Part shown: piece by piece, positions 26,713-40,400 of the stretch
Layout of the letters: each line of letters opens with the position of its first letter
Numbering within the stretch: the first letter of the stretch is position 1
From: Casuarius casuarius
Lineage: Eukaryota > Chordata > Aves > Casuariiformes > Casuariidae
Length of the DNA stretch: 64,000 nt
Assembly (NCBI GenBank): GCA_003342895.1
Contig: PTFA01000314.1
Span: 186,001 to 250,000 of the forward strand
Direction of reading: 5' to 3'
The notes under the pieces: model-generated
Told to the model about the DNA's origin: nothing
The model's database searches: none
Seen by the model: the letters and a program-made list of their open reading frames with translations, nothing else
Position numbers and translations under genes: made by a program

Positions 26713-29700
26713 GAAGGCCCACGACCCTGTGTGAGACAATGGGGAAAGCAGAGATGTGGTTAATAAGAACATACTGGGATTTTGAATTCCCGCGCCCTTT
26801 CTTGCCTAACTTTGAGTTTGTTGGAGGACTCCACTGCCAGCCTGCAAAGCCATTACCAAAGGTATCCTGACTTTGTTCTGCTACTGATTTATCTACCCAG
26901 CAGAACAAGAGCTGTTTCTCTCCCTTACTGGCAAGCAATGTCCTGAGAAGGCTCATGCTTAAAGAAGATGCTCTGCTGCAGGTGGGGAGCACAGAGCTAT
27001 TCAGCAACCTGCCCAGACTTGTACAAGCTGAGGGTTGGGTTAACAGCCTGTGCTGTGAAAAGGCAATAGCAGAGGTCAGCAGAGTGAATCTGGTGCTCAT
27101 TTGAGGAAAAACACAAGCTATCTCAGAGTGCTGAAGTGTAAGATTTAGTTCCAGGACACAGAATTGCAATCCATGAAAACACTGAAATACATTAGGCAAA
27201 AAGGTGCTCTCACAAGCTGAATTCATTAGACAAAATGGAGCAAAGACTCGCAGAAAGACACTAGTGCTAAACACTTCTATTGGAGCTTAGTGTAGGACAC
27301 CTTAAAGGGAGTAAAATACTCAGCATCTGTAGCCTATGCTCTGCTGTGACTGGCTACATTCAGTTGGGATTTGAAACTGCTAGAAACTGATGATAACATG
27401 ACAAGCTCTGGTCTAGATTACCACCGTCTCCAGGTCCTGGCATCGTAGGAACCTTAGAGGAAGTAGGATATTTCTGGTGCAAGCTGTCTACTGATAAAAC
27501 TTGTAGCTCACTCTTCTTCCTTTTCCTTTGTACCAGAGGCTGGGGTGGGAGAAATGGATAGCCACTGCCTTTTGGATGCTATTGCTCCATTTCACATGAC
27601 ACTAGCTAAAAGAAGGAATAGGAAAATCGTTTGGTCTGACCTGTATACAACCTTTTTAGCGACACGTGCTGCATTGCTGGGAATACAAAATTGACTAACT
27701 AACAAAGTCGCAGCAGTGACTTGACAACTATCTAGTCAGGATGCTGCAAAACCTGTTGTCAGCACTGTCTTTGCACAGAGCCGTGAAATGCAAAGTTCTT
27801 GTTCCAGCAAAATCTAGACCCATGACAATGTACAATGATAGACAGGGCATTGCAGTGTATGACCTTCTCACTCCAGTCACCATGATCCATTCCTGCTGCT
27901 CACATTCTGAAAGAAATGTGTCCTGAAATTATTCAACTTGCTTCTAAAGATACAAGGCTTCCATCTTAATGCTCATCTCAATGCTCCTCCTGCTCTTTCC
28001 TGTGAAGAAATTGTTTTATATAGGGCCAGGTATATCTTTATAACAGCCTGCTCTCCCTGGAGGTACTCATACATCTTCTCCCTTATAAACTAAATAGATC
28101 ATGCTCTGTTTACGTAAGTCTGTGTAATCTGCACTGAATATTTATGCTTAGCATGCTTTCTGCCTCTCCTAGGAAATGGAAGAATTTGTTCAGAGTTCAG
28201 GAGAACATGGCATCGTGGTGTTTTCTCTCGGATCGATGGTTTATAACCTAAGTGATGAAAAAAGTAATATAATTGCTGGTGCCCTCAGCCAGCTTCCACA
28301 AAAGGTGAATTTCTTCTCAGTCTAAAACATCACCTGTCTCATTTTTTTGTCAATTTGTTGCATTCAGCAAACCCTTTACAGTTTGACAGGCTTGATTTTC
28401 ATCTGCATTTCTGCTGGCTGTTTCATGTCCAGGAAGCTGAGCTTTGCAGAGAGGCAGACTGCCAAGTCACCTCACATAGCATTCTCCCCTCTCTGAACCA
28501 AAGCACGTGGAGGCGTGTCCACAGGCCACAATATAAGTCACTCTAAGTAGAAAGTACATGATAACCAACCAATAAGCTAAACTGGAGCAAAAGTTACCTG
28601 AATCATTGGGGAAAGGTTTATGCCTTTGAGATAAGGACCCACACTAGGTAGAATAAGACAGAGCATATAAAATGCATGTGTTTATCTTAACGTTCCTTTG
28701 TTCAAGGTTCTCTGGCGCTACAAAGGAAGAAAACCAGAAACTCTGGGCTCCAACACCAGGATTTATGACTGGATACCTCAAAATGATTTGCTTGGTGAGA
28801 CTGATTTTATCTGAGTTGGGTTTAGTCCTTGGAAAAATGGTTTCCTCATTCTTCCACCAAAAACAGAGAATGGCTTATTCATGCAAATGAGCCACCTAAC
28901 ACTTGTGGCTACAATTAATTCTGTACATTAAGCAGCTGAAGTTTGCTCTTCTAGCCTTAATTTTCTAGCGCAAAGGCTACTTTTGACCTCAAGGTGACTA
29001 GCTTTACAAGAATCATGGAAGACAGAGACAGACTGCAAAGGGAGTAAGGAGAGATGGCTCAAGAAGGCAGCAACTTGATATTAGCTATAAAGAAGGGTCT
29101 TTAAAGCAAAAGCCTCTGTTTTACAGAGTATGGAGGCCTTCACCTGGAAAGGCTAAGAACCACCTGTAAGCAAGGGTAAATGTCAAACTAGGTAGGCACT
29201 CTAGAGCTGGATTTGGCCTCTGCAGCTTCTCTCCTGGGCTCATTCTTCAAAATATGTGACCTACAAAGGCTGTGGCAGGGGCAGTTGTGAACCTGCAGCT
29301 CAGAGATTTGAGACCATAGGAAAATTAGAATGATTGCAAAAGATGACAGAATGACTGAAGTAATAAAAATGGGCTGGAGAAACACCCCAACTCACTCATT
29401 GCATTCAGACATGAACATGGGGAAGCTAAGCAGTGTGTAAGCTCTGATCCTGATCCAGCAGTCAGGGCTGTTCCCTCCTCTAGCAGCATGTTTGCCCAGG
29501 TGGTTTGCAGTGCTCTCATCCCAGCAAACATGGCCTGCAGCAGTTGCTGTTACACGCTTCTCTCCTTCCCTGTTCCAGGCCATCCTTTGACTAAGGCCTT
29601 CATTACTCATGGCGGGACCAACGGGATCTACGAAGCTATCTACCATGGGGTCCCTTTGGTCGGGATTCCCATGTTTGCTGACCAGCATGACAACATCGCT

Positions 29701-30802
29701 CACATGAGGGCAAAGGGAGCTGCAGTTGAGCTGGATTTCGGCACACTGAAGACACAGGACTTAGCTGATGCAGTGAACACAGTCATTAACAATTCCACGT
29801 GAGTTTTGTTCCTGCCTAATAATAGGATCGGGTTATTAAAATCTTGGCTTGTTGATGTGAGAAGTTCTGCTGGGTCTTCTGGGAGCCCAAAGTACTGCCA
29901 AGCTGGAACTGGATGACTTTCAAATAAAACAGATGGTCCTTATATTAGGCATCTATTTTCCACACATCAGTATCTCTTAGAAAAGAAAGATCAGTTATTC
30001 CATTTTCTTGATACTGTATTTTTATGATCCATTTGAGAAAGATAGGCCTGGGAAAGCCCACAGCAGCTCCTGAGATAGTTTTCTGCTTTCTCTCTTCCTT
30101 GTTCATGGTTATTATAGCCTTGGGAGGCTGTGCGTGACAATGTTAGTCATCTATGATTTCTTTACCTGGAGTCACCACTATTCTATTTTCTTACCCTTGA
30201 GAGACCAATATCCTTAGGACAGTGGTTACTGAAGCTACATTACACCAGAACGGTAAATGCTGCAAATGTTTGGGTTTTTTTGGTTGTTTAAAGCAATAAC
30301 TGAAGTAATTTTCCTTTGCAAAAGACTTGCTTTCTCTATTACAGCTCATAATCCAACTTCAGGCAAATAGGAGCAAATTGGGCTAGTTTCAAATACATTT
30401 AAATAACACTGATGAAAGACAAGATGTTCTGTCTTTTAACAGTTCCTCCACAGGACAGCCAGATGAGGAATGGGCTCTTTCAGGAACTAGTGACAAACCT
30501 CCTTGGTTTCTTCTTTTTTCCCCAGCTATAAGGAAAATGCTCTGAAGTTATCCAGGATTCATCATGACCAGCCAGTGAAGCCTCTGGACAGAGCTGTCTT
30601 CTGGATTGAATTTGTCATGCGTCACAAAGGAGCAAAGCACTTGAGACCAGCTTCTCACCATCTCACCTGGTACCAGTACCACTGCCTGGATGTTCTGGCT
30701 TTCTTGTTCACCTGTGCAGCCATTGCTGCCTTCATTCTTGTCAAATGCTGTTTATTCTGCTGCAAGAAATGTGGCAGAATCACAAAGAAGAAGAAAGAAT
30801 AA
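26713..30802 (+). CDS. UGT2A1: UGT2A-type common exons 2-6 (UDP-glucuronic acid-binding half)
   Basis: Five exons are shared by the three first exons: 26713-26861, 28173-28304, 28707-28794, 29579-29798 and 30526-30802 (149, 132, 88, 220 and 277 nt), with consistent phases. Exon 2 begins [14 protein letters not shown], as in mammalian UGT2A. Exon 3 carries VVFSLGSM and exon 4 the [11 protein letters not shown] segment. Exon 5 has the UGT signature [19 protein letters not shown] and FADQHDN, which bind the nucleotide sugar. Exon 6 has [20 protein letters not shown], a single transmembrane helix, and a lysine-rich cytosolic tail ending KKKKE, a dilysine ER-retention signal. An NNST sequon spans the exon 5/6 junction. 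All borders are GT/AG and no frame damage is seen. No other copy of exons 2-6 is present between the first exons. Confidence 0.92.
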
Positions 30803-33640
30803 GTGTGCTGTTCCCATCAGCACTCCTTGTAGGCTGTTTCAGCAAGGCATTTATGCACATTCCTCAGTGAATAGAATTATTAGGATATGCCTTATGCCAG
30901 ACATATCAAGAAGTACCTTTTAGAAGGGATGTGCTAAAAAGCAGGTCTTGCTTAGCCAGTCTGTTGCTTACAGTAAATTCCCTCTGGCCTAAATAAGATT
31001 GAATTATACTTGCTTAATCCCTTGGAACTGCATCAGCTGATTACACAGGGTTCCTAAATTGGTAATTGCTGCTCTGAATTATCAAATGAATTGTGGTATG
31101 CTTCAGAAATACAGTCTTCCTGGGTGTTCTGCTGTGGTCCCTGAATCCAGGACTAGTCTCCTAACTCTAACTGCTTCCTTCTCTGTATCATCCACACTTA
31201 ATGATTCAGAACCAAAATGTCTCTCCTGTCAGACTACCTCCTTCAAGGTTGGACAACAAAGCTAAGATCATAGGCTCCTAAAAAGTGCTTACTGGAAAGG
31301 CTAGGTTCATGAGAAATTGGGACTGTTGCTGGATGGTGAGGTCTGTATCACTGTTTTACAAAAGCACTGACTACTTGAGAACAGAGAGGAAACCAAAGTA
31401 TATCTAAATGCTAAAACCAGCAAAGAAATGGCTGACTTGTCTTTGAGAACTGTTTCTCTTTCCTGTCCAATATGCTTGGAGTCCTGTTGCACAGACCATC
31501 ACCCCATCTGCACCACTCCATAGGAGTGAGAAAACAACCTCTACCAGTCAGCAACTGGCTCTTCTCTAAGCCCCAAATGCCTCTAAGCCATGTTAAACAC
31601 TGCGGTGTATCCTTGACAAATGTAGAAAAACTCTACATGTAGAACTTGCAAATATCAAGCACAGAAACAGTGCAATAGTCACCCATCTTCCCTGAAATGA
31701 CGGAGGGGAAAAAACGGTGCTCTTCCCTCAGTTAGACTGCTATTAAATGCAGTGCTTCTAAAATTGTTTAAGTAGCACTAACTGATAAAGCCTGGAAAAT
31801 TGACACTAGTTCTGGCCTCCCGGTCTAGCTAAGGTCACTCCACTGTTGTGCCAACTTACTGAAGAAAGCATATGCCCCAGTTTTAACTTGGACCCTTGCT
31901 GTATTCAGGATGCTGAAATACATACGCCGTGCAAGTGCGTTACACGTGTCTTAAGTAGCATAACAAAATTCGTTTTCAAAGCAAGCAGCCTCGAAAAGCA
32001 TGTTATCTTTGTTTACATAATAGAATTCCCTACATTATATTAACTTCTTCATTGACTTCTTTAATAGCTTCAGCTTCAGGTCTGGTCAAAAACCCTTCAA
32101 AGCATAAGTGATTTGTTTCCGAACTAAAGACTGGTTAGAACATGATAACTTTTGCTAGCAGTCCTCATGATAAATGAGAATCCAGGTTGTTCTGGTAAAC
32201 TGTTCCTATGGTCACACTGGGATATCCAGAAGCATGCAACAGTGAACAGACAGTAGAACAAACAACATGACCTTCAGAGTCAAACCTTTCCGATCTGAGG
32301 CCTATCTGTTGGAAGAGATAGGTCTCCGCTAAGCTTTATGAAGAACAGAGTACTATCAGCTGGGTTCTGCAAGCAGATCTGCTGATCCATAAGAACACAA
32401 AGATGTCAATTCTGCTTTCTAAAGGCCAGTGTTCTCCAATGTACTGAGACCCAGGTCAGGGAATGCTAATGCAGGACATGGGAAATGGGACAGCTGGGAA
32501 AAGTAGGCAGGTAAGAGCTCTGCAGTCATTTAAGAGTGGCTTCCTTTCAGTAACCTACTTCAGAGAAATTTGGCTTAGCTAGTTTTGAATTANAAAAAAA
32601 AAAAAAAGGCAGGTGAACAAACACCCTCCCACCTCCCCCTCCCTCCAAATTAAGAGGCTCCTTTTCTTTCCAGAATCTCCAAATAAAGAAGCAAAAGATC
32701 TCAAATAATGCAGGTTATGTCTGTGATGCATTTGTTCAACTGAGCTCAGTAAGCATACTGAATTTGATAAGACTGATCTAATCCTACTACTGATGGGCAA
32801 ACATCTCACTGCATAGTAAACTGTTTTGAAGAACTCTAAGATGTTCAACATCTTGTAATGTTTAAGAAAACATTTCCATTTTGGAGGTCAAATACTTTGC
32901 ATAACAAATGTTGATGCTTAACTACAGCTATAGAGACTAAAATACACAAAACTCAGATTGCTGTCAGCTCTAAAAAAACCAGGTGTTTCCAGAATTATCA
33001 CACCATAGCCAATCCTGTATTGCAGTTTATGAAAACAGAGAGCTAGAGTATTCAGATATAGCACAGTGGAGTTGGAGGTCTTTAAAGCATGTACTACAAT
33101 ACGGCTTTGTTATGGGAGAAGATCCTTAAGAAAGTTTATAAAGCAGTCCACCTTGGCAGTGCTACACAGACAAGTTTTGAGATCTAGGAACTTGCTGGAG
33201 AAACTCAACAACTTCAACTACAAGTTTTATTTTTCTTTTTTCAGTTCTGCCACTGGCATTTACATTCAAATATATCCTAATTAAGGGAATTTGCAAGTGA
33301 TGTAGGAATCACTACAAAGAAGAAATGTGGAGACAGTCTGGAGCTTGTAGGAGAATGCACTTCCAGGAGACAGATGATATGATAAGGACAGTCTATTAAC
33401 AGCTTTAAGATCATTTGATTAAGATGAATGGGTATGGCTTTACAGATCCTGCAGCTTGACTACTTCACTGTGGAAACAGAAAAGCATTTACCTTTTACTT
33501 CAGGAGGTCTTTCACAAAATTCAGGCTTCTGGATCAAATTCACCTACTGCAAGCAGGTTTAAATCATTTTTGAATACAAATGCCTTCCTAGAACTGTCAG
33601 AACCCATCAAAGCTGGCAAGATCAAGAAACCCGAACTGGA
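30803..33640. other. UGT 3' UTR and convergent intergenic region
   Basis: AT-rich sequence separates the convergently transcribed UGT and YTHDC1 genes. AATAAA at 32682-32687 is a candidate late poly(A) signal for UGT. A single N at 32593 sits before a poly-A run. No coding region is supported. Confidence 0.5.
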
Positions 33641-34425
33641 GTTTTAATTGTTTCAATAGTTACCAATTTATTTTTATAAAAAATGGTAGCAATGTAGAAT
33701 ACAGCAATATTTTCTCGTTCCACACACGCAGGTTGTGAACATTCCAAGCAACGTGTACATTTTGGAAGGAGGCTAGACAAGAGAATTGACCAAAATGTTA
33801 CTGAACGCAGGAAGGTTTTTAAAAAAGGTTAAAAATTAGGTATCAATAGTGTCTTCTTAATATTGCTTTCATTATTGAAGACTGAAAAAACACCTGACTT
33901 TACAGATAAGGTTAAAAACCAGGAAGGGAAAAAAGAAAGAAAAAAAGAAAAAAAAAGAAAAAAGGCTGCTACAACACTGCCATACAGTCAAAAAAAGATC
34001 ATACTTCAATATCTGCATACTTGATAGCAGCATTTTCCCACTGAAGCATGTGAAACTACAGTAAGAAAACATCAAAGCAAAAAAAAAAAAAAAAGGCAGT
34101 TATTCATCAGTATTCAAAAACCTAGAATGAAGTCACTAAGTAGATGAACACTTACTGAGAATTAATCAATATCTACATTCTTAACTGTTTCCCATTCTGC
34201 TCCAATAAAAACGTCAACTCGAGTGTCAGCTTTGTGTATTCTATTTTGGCCGATTTGAGTTTTTCCAGTTCATAGTTCACTGCATGCTTGGAATAAAGAG
34301 GGTCATTATAAATCCTTCTACACAACGAACTTTAAGGAGACAGCTGAAAATAAAATGTACTACTTGTAAACACACAAAAAAATACAAGCTTTTTTCATTT
34401 CAAGTGACCACTGGCTCCAGATGGA
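33641..34425 (-). other. YTHDC1: YTHDC1 3' UTR
   Basis: Noncoding sequence follows the YTHDC1 stop on the - strand. On the + strand TTTATT at 33667-33672 (AATAAA on the - strand) marks a probable poly(A) signal about 755 bp after the stop. A purine-rich block lies near 33928-33964 and a poly-A run near 34079-34094. Confidence 0.6.
33667..33672 (-). terminator. polyadenylation signal of YTHDC1
   Basis: TTTATT on the + strand reads AATAAA in the direction of YTHDC1, about 755 bp past its stop codon. Confidence 0.55.
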
Positions 34426-37400
34426 TTATCTTCGGTATCTACCTCTTTCACCTCTGTCTCTGTCCCGGTCACAAATCCTCTCTCTCTCTCTTTCCCGATC
34501 ACGGCCTCTGTCACGTTCTCTGTCTCTTCTATTATCTCTAGGACGGTCCCGCTCCCGGTCCCTCTCGCGAGGCCTGCTTCTCCGACCGCTGACAACTGCT
34601 TGTGTGCGGCGAAGAAAATCATCTACCCTCATGTCGTAGTCATGCTGTGATGAAAGGACAGCTCTGTTTATTTTCTTTCCCAGGTTAAAATCCCATCCCC
34701 ACCCTTATCCGCACGATTAGCTGTAACTTTTGAGAAAGCTCAGTGTATATATATTAAAAAAATTATGTCCAAAGTCCGCATTAATTGATAGCTGCAGCAC
34801 AATTTTCTTCTTTCATCTTCCGGGCAGCACCATATATCTGTGCTTCCAATGCATGAAGCAGAAAACGTAGAGGTCGGGGTTCAAATGCCAGACACCAGCA
34901 AGAGACCTGAAAGCTAAGCAGCCTTCAAGGCCAGCTAACAGAAATTATTTGTCTAAGGATCTGCCCTGGTTTTGATGTACCTGTAAGTTATAAAACTTTT
35001 CTGCTGATAGAGAGAAAATAACTTGTTGTATGTAAGTGCAACTGTTACAGGCACACCCTTATTCAAACTGGGCTTCAGCAGGAAAAGCTCACAGCCTGAT
35101 GACTGGAAGCCATTTTGACCAAAAAATAACACCAAACCCCTCAATTTGAGAGAATGTCCTGGGAATTCTGCACTTCTATATCACCTGTAAGAGAGAGGCT
35201 TTTCAAAGATGCTGGAAGTCTCTAGTCAATCTAGAAGACTGATCTTTCAAAGGAAAACCAAACTGCACTGTTAAGACCTGTACTTTCAAAAACAGCAAAT
35301 CTCGGATTAGGCTGCATATGTACCCAAATTTCCTCCCACTCCTGCTCTGGCCTGCAGACTCCTCTCCCCCTCTGCCTTTGTGGAAACTTACTACTCGTTT
35401 GTCTCTGTATCTTGCTTCATGTGGTACAGGATGATGTCCTGAGTATGGAGGGTGAGCTTGAGGTGGAGGTGCATGATGCTGATAGTAAGGGTGGTGTGGT
35501 GGCTGCTCCATACCTGGATACGGTGGCTACAAGAAAGTCACATGAAGTTTGTTGAACACTCCAAAACAAAAAGTATGTAAACAAAGCTTAGTGCTGGGAA
35601 TTAAGAGGCAGAAGTTATCTTTCATCCAAATGGAAAACATGACATCTAAACATAACCTATCACAGCTTAGTGAATGTAAGGCAGAATATTCTTCAGAAGT
35701 CTGCATGCTTTACTACTTCTCTACCAATTCTTATTCAGAAATTTAACCAAAAAATCCCCCCCAAAAGACACCTTCTTTCCCTAACTGCCTCAAAATGATA
35801 CCGTAAACAAGCTTTTGCTAATTAATTTTGCCTTTCCCCCCCCCTCTTTTAAGATCTATGCATACAGAATGAGGCTTTTTGTCTAGACCAGCATGGTCTC
35901 ACTAGAATGAGACTTTTCAATGCCAATTCCCTATGGAAATACTCCTATTTTAAATGAACAAGGTTACTCCACAAGACAAGTAATTTGACAAAAGGCTACT
36001 AGATAATTATTTTCAAACAAGACATCTCTTGGCTGTTCCCTTCCACTTCCTTTATCAGCAAGGCCTTTCTTTCAGTTATTACCAAAGTATCTTTGCTTGC
36101 ACTGTGGTTCAAAAATGAAGTAGGTAGGAGCTCTGGACTTTAGGATAACTACTTAGACAACATGTAGAATGGGGAAGAGGTGGAGAAATGATGGGAAGGT
36201 CTGACGGGTTAGCTCTGTTTTAAAAACTATTTTCCTCCCAGTCTGACAACCTTGTTCATTTCCTGGATTTATGATAAACAATAGTTTTATTTTATCTGAG
36301 AAGAATAAGATGCTACAGCAGCATTTCTACATCTAGCAATGCCTTCTGCTCATACATAGTGTACACAAGAACCAGAAGAGAGACACTGTCATATGCACTC
36401 CATGACTGCTAAGGAAACTCATTAGTTATCCAAAATCATGACCCTCAGGGCCATGATTATAGGTAACCACATAACCAAAATAACTAGCTACAATGAGTAT
36501 TCCTCCCCACTGGACAGCAAAACCACAGCGGAATGCAAGTATGAGTGTACTATCAGTTAACTTTCATGTACATAACAGTATGTACATGTACTCATACATA
36601 CACTCATCTGGCTGAGAAAAAAGTGCATTTCAGTGGAAGCTACCATACAGCAAGACTTATTTGAGTTACACTGTTCAGTACATTCTGCTACTTCCCTGCA
36701 TGCTTCACTGCCATAGCCAAAAGCAAGCCCCTGCACAACACCTACAGCATGCCAGCCCATTCCATAACCATCTGCAGCAAGTCCACCTCTTTGATGCATC
36801 TGCTGTTTGAAAGAAAGCCAATTACTGTGAATATGTAGCTGAACATAAAATTGCATCACACCCTTTTGTGGAGGCTAAAGGAGCATTCTGCTATTTCCTC
36901 ACAGCTTTCAGTTTCTTGCAGGTTTGAACCAAGCCACATTCCTGATGCCATACTGCATGCGAGAATGCTGGACTACTGATGAGAGCAAAGTAAAGAGGAA
37001 AAAAAACCAAACCAACCAATCCCCAAAACAAAAAAACCCCAAACTTGATATAACTAGTCTATCCTCCCCTACAAGTTTGACATACATTACAGCAAAGACG
37101 CAATTCAGCAAAAGGGAAGAGCTGAGCGCAGATCACACATAATAGGCACTTCTAGAGGGGAATGAAAAAGTTGTATTCTTTAGGGAAAAATGGAGTTTAA
37201 CAAGACACAAACCATTCCTTGCCATGGTGGTGGTGGTCCCATGTTGTGGAATTCCCTCACGTAATCATTATAGGACTGAAATGAAAGACAGTAATATTAA
37301 CATATGTGATGAGTGTTCTTTGGAAGCGCTGAAAGTTGAATATAAAAAGGTCCCCAAAGCCAGCATGCACTAACTTACCCCATTTAAAAATACATCTCGG

Positions 37401-40400
37401 CGAACTCCTGAAAATCGTCTGTTGGGAATAAAAAATTTGTAGAACTGAATCCAAGTTATCCATACAGACAAGCTACCAGGGCATAAAACAAATAGCATGA
37501 ACACACCTTACCTGTCTACTTCGGGATACCTGGGATCCTTTATATACCCTGTTCGAACATCAAGCATTATTAATCAAATTTACTATCTCATAATAACAGT
37601 CTTTAAAAAAAATACTCATTAGAATCTATCTTCCATTTTGTATCATACATCAAGTTTTATCTACCTGCCATTAGCTTCGGTTTCAAAAGAACTCTCAAAA
37701 ACTCTCAATTTCCTTCTTTGCTACAGACAGTACAGAAATACAGTACACTGTAGTAACAACAACAAAAAAAAGCCCTTAGGAACTTGCACACAGTACAAAC
37801 AGGGACTTGAATTTTATTCAAACAAGTTGTCTGGGAATTCCCACAAGCTTTGAATATACTGTCCCCTGGCAGTCTGCACATAGCACTTACTACTTATTAA
37901 CCATGTGTTCAGCAGGATGGTGTTAAACTAGGCAACTCTAAATCCAGTTTCCTAACAGGTTTTGTATATGCAATCATTTAGAAAATTAAAAATAAGGTAA
38001 AAACATCTGAAAAGGTCCCACAGGGCAATGAATTGTTACAGTCATAGTAAATTGTTGGAAGTAAATCTTTAACAGCCCAGCAAAATGATGCAAAACACTA
38101 GGCATGCTTCTGGTGCTAAAGAAAAATAATGCTTTTGTACTTTGCTATTTTAAAAAATTGGTCCTGTACTCTAAAATACTGGTCTTGGAAAGCCACAGAG
38201 CAGCAACAGCACTCCTTTTGTGTCAGAGAACACAGCCTTTGCTGTCAAGCAAGACACAGGTAGGTGCAGGTTCTTGAGAAAGATTTAGAAATCTACTACG
38301 GAAATAATGGAATATATATTTCTAACAGCAGTGAAGTAAGATTCAGTGGATTACAACTGACCACTTCCTAATTCTTGCTTTCTGAGAAAGAAAAAAACCC
38401 TGCAATATTACCAGTGTAGCTGTTGCATTACCCTTGCAAGCATTTTATTTCTGGAGAACAGCAGCACTCCTCTTCCAAACCCACCATTAGACCTTCCTTG
38501 TAAAGTACAATGAAAACTCCCCCCAGGCTTGTTAATGTCAAGCTCTTAAAAAAACTCTGAAAACACAACCAAATGTCTACCGCCACCTCTAAACATGGCT
38601 TGCTAGTCAGGCGATCTCAGCTGACTTTCCTAGCTGGAAATTTCTGATAAACATTTCAATTTGAAGATTAATGCATTGACAAGTAGGTCAAGCCAATTCT
38701 AGCAACTGGCGGGCGTTTCAACTACCTATAATAACAAAGCACTTGAGAGGATCCACAATAGTGAAAGGCTGAAAAATTTACACCACCTCTCTCAAATTTT
38801 ACTTTTGCATTCATGAGCACATACGGAAAGAGAGAAAACACTTGTGAACTGGTGCACACAAATCTTCATAGTAAAATATTAACCTGGTCTTTGGTGAAAC
38901 TCAGGGGGATAGTCAATCCTTGGTTTCTTTCTGCTGTTATGAATATCATAATCTTCTGGTCGACGCCTACACAAATTAGATATTAGAGATTAAACAAGGT
39001 TGCTTGAAGCATTTGTCACAGCAGAATACCTCACAGGAATAGCTTGAGCTGCCCAGGATCTTCATTTAATCATTCTGAATTTCACCCGCTTCAAAATATT
39101 CTACAGCTTTAAATTTAAACTCAATCAGAAACAATATTCAGATTAAATACCTTTCACTGTTACTTCCTAGCTACAGCAGTTTTGGTAGTTAAGGAAGGAA
39201 TTCTACCCAACTGTACCTTAGTACCAAACAAAAAGTAAAAAATTTGTCTAAAATAAACTCAAACTTATGCTTTAACATCATGCTTTCCGCATTACATTTT
39301 GAGTCAATCTATTAGACCAAAAAAAAGATTTACATAACTAAATACAGTTAAAATAGACTGTAAAATGTAACATTATATTCAGCAGGCATGGACATTGCTA
39401 AATTTGCTAGCTATGAGGCAAAGAATTCTATAAAAGGTCTACTTCCAGAACATTTATAAATAAAACTGTGCATGCTTTGCAAACTTGCTTCTCTCACTAC
39501 CGTCTGTCTAACTTGGTAGAACAATAACATAACTTCTCATGATTTCTATTTTAAGCAATTTATCAGTAACGCATCAGTGCCTTTTACAAAAAGTTTAGGA
39601 ACGTTAAGCTTCCTAATAATTAAAATAATTAGGGTTTCTTTCTATACCAGAAGAGCTCTTTCAGAGCAGGTGGTATCTTTAAGAACTTCACTCCCATGGC
39701 AGAAGTTTGTTTATAAAACAGTTCCATTCCAGTTGCTGTTATGTCTAATAAAGAACTGGAAACTGACTGCTAGTTTCACTTCATCAAGATACATAAACAT
39801 TAATGGGAGGCTTGAATGCTAATATCAAAGTGTTTTTAAACATTCAACTACAAAACCACTTCCCCCCCCATCAGCAAGTATAATTCCTCATGACAAAGAC
39901 ATGAAATCGACACTTTCTTACATCACTTAATTGCTGTGCAACTTGCTCACGTAGCTTTCCTTTTAGTTTTATAAAGTCATTTCTCCACCCCCTTCCCAAT
40001 TTCCATTTTTAAAGCCCACCATACCCAGTAACTAAGCTTTTTAAAATGAAAGCAGATTCTTTACTCTGAGCAAAAAGCCCAAAAAACAAAGCAGTTGCAT
40101 CTACAGCAAAATCAGATCAAGAAAAATAAAAGCTGGTGTAAAGAATAAACATACCGCTTTCTTGTAGTTTTGAGAGTGCATTTACGACCGGTATAAAATA
40201 TGATAGTAACAGTTCATATAGTAGTCCAACTACTGACTTTAAGCTGTAAGCCACATACATAAATGGAGGCCCTGGCAGGCTTGAGAAGGTGTGGTGGTGT
40301 TATATGTATAGTTTGCAGTCCATTGCAAAACCTTCACTTGTATATACTTTATTGCACTGGAAACCTCTTAGCTTAACTTCAAAAGCCATCTTGGTGTTCA

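Noticed and set aside
26651..27274. 207-codon - strand frame
   Set aside because: It overlaps UGT exon 2 in antisense and extends into intron; no domain or splice logic supports it.
34421..34639. Ser-Arg-rich + strand frame
   Set aside because: It is the antisense shadow of the Arg-Asp/Arg-Glu tail of YTHDC1.
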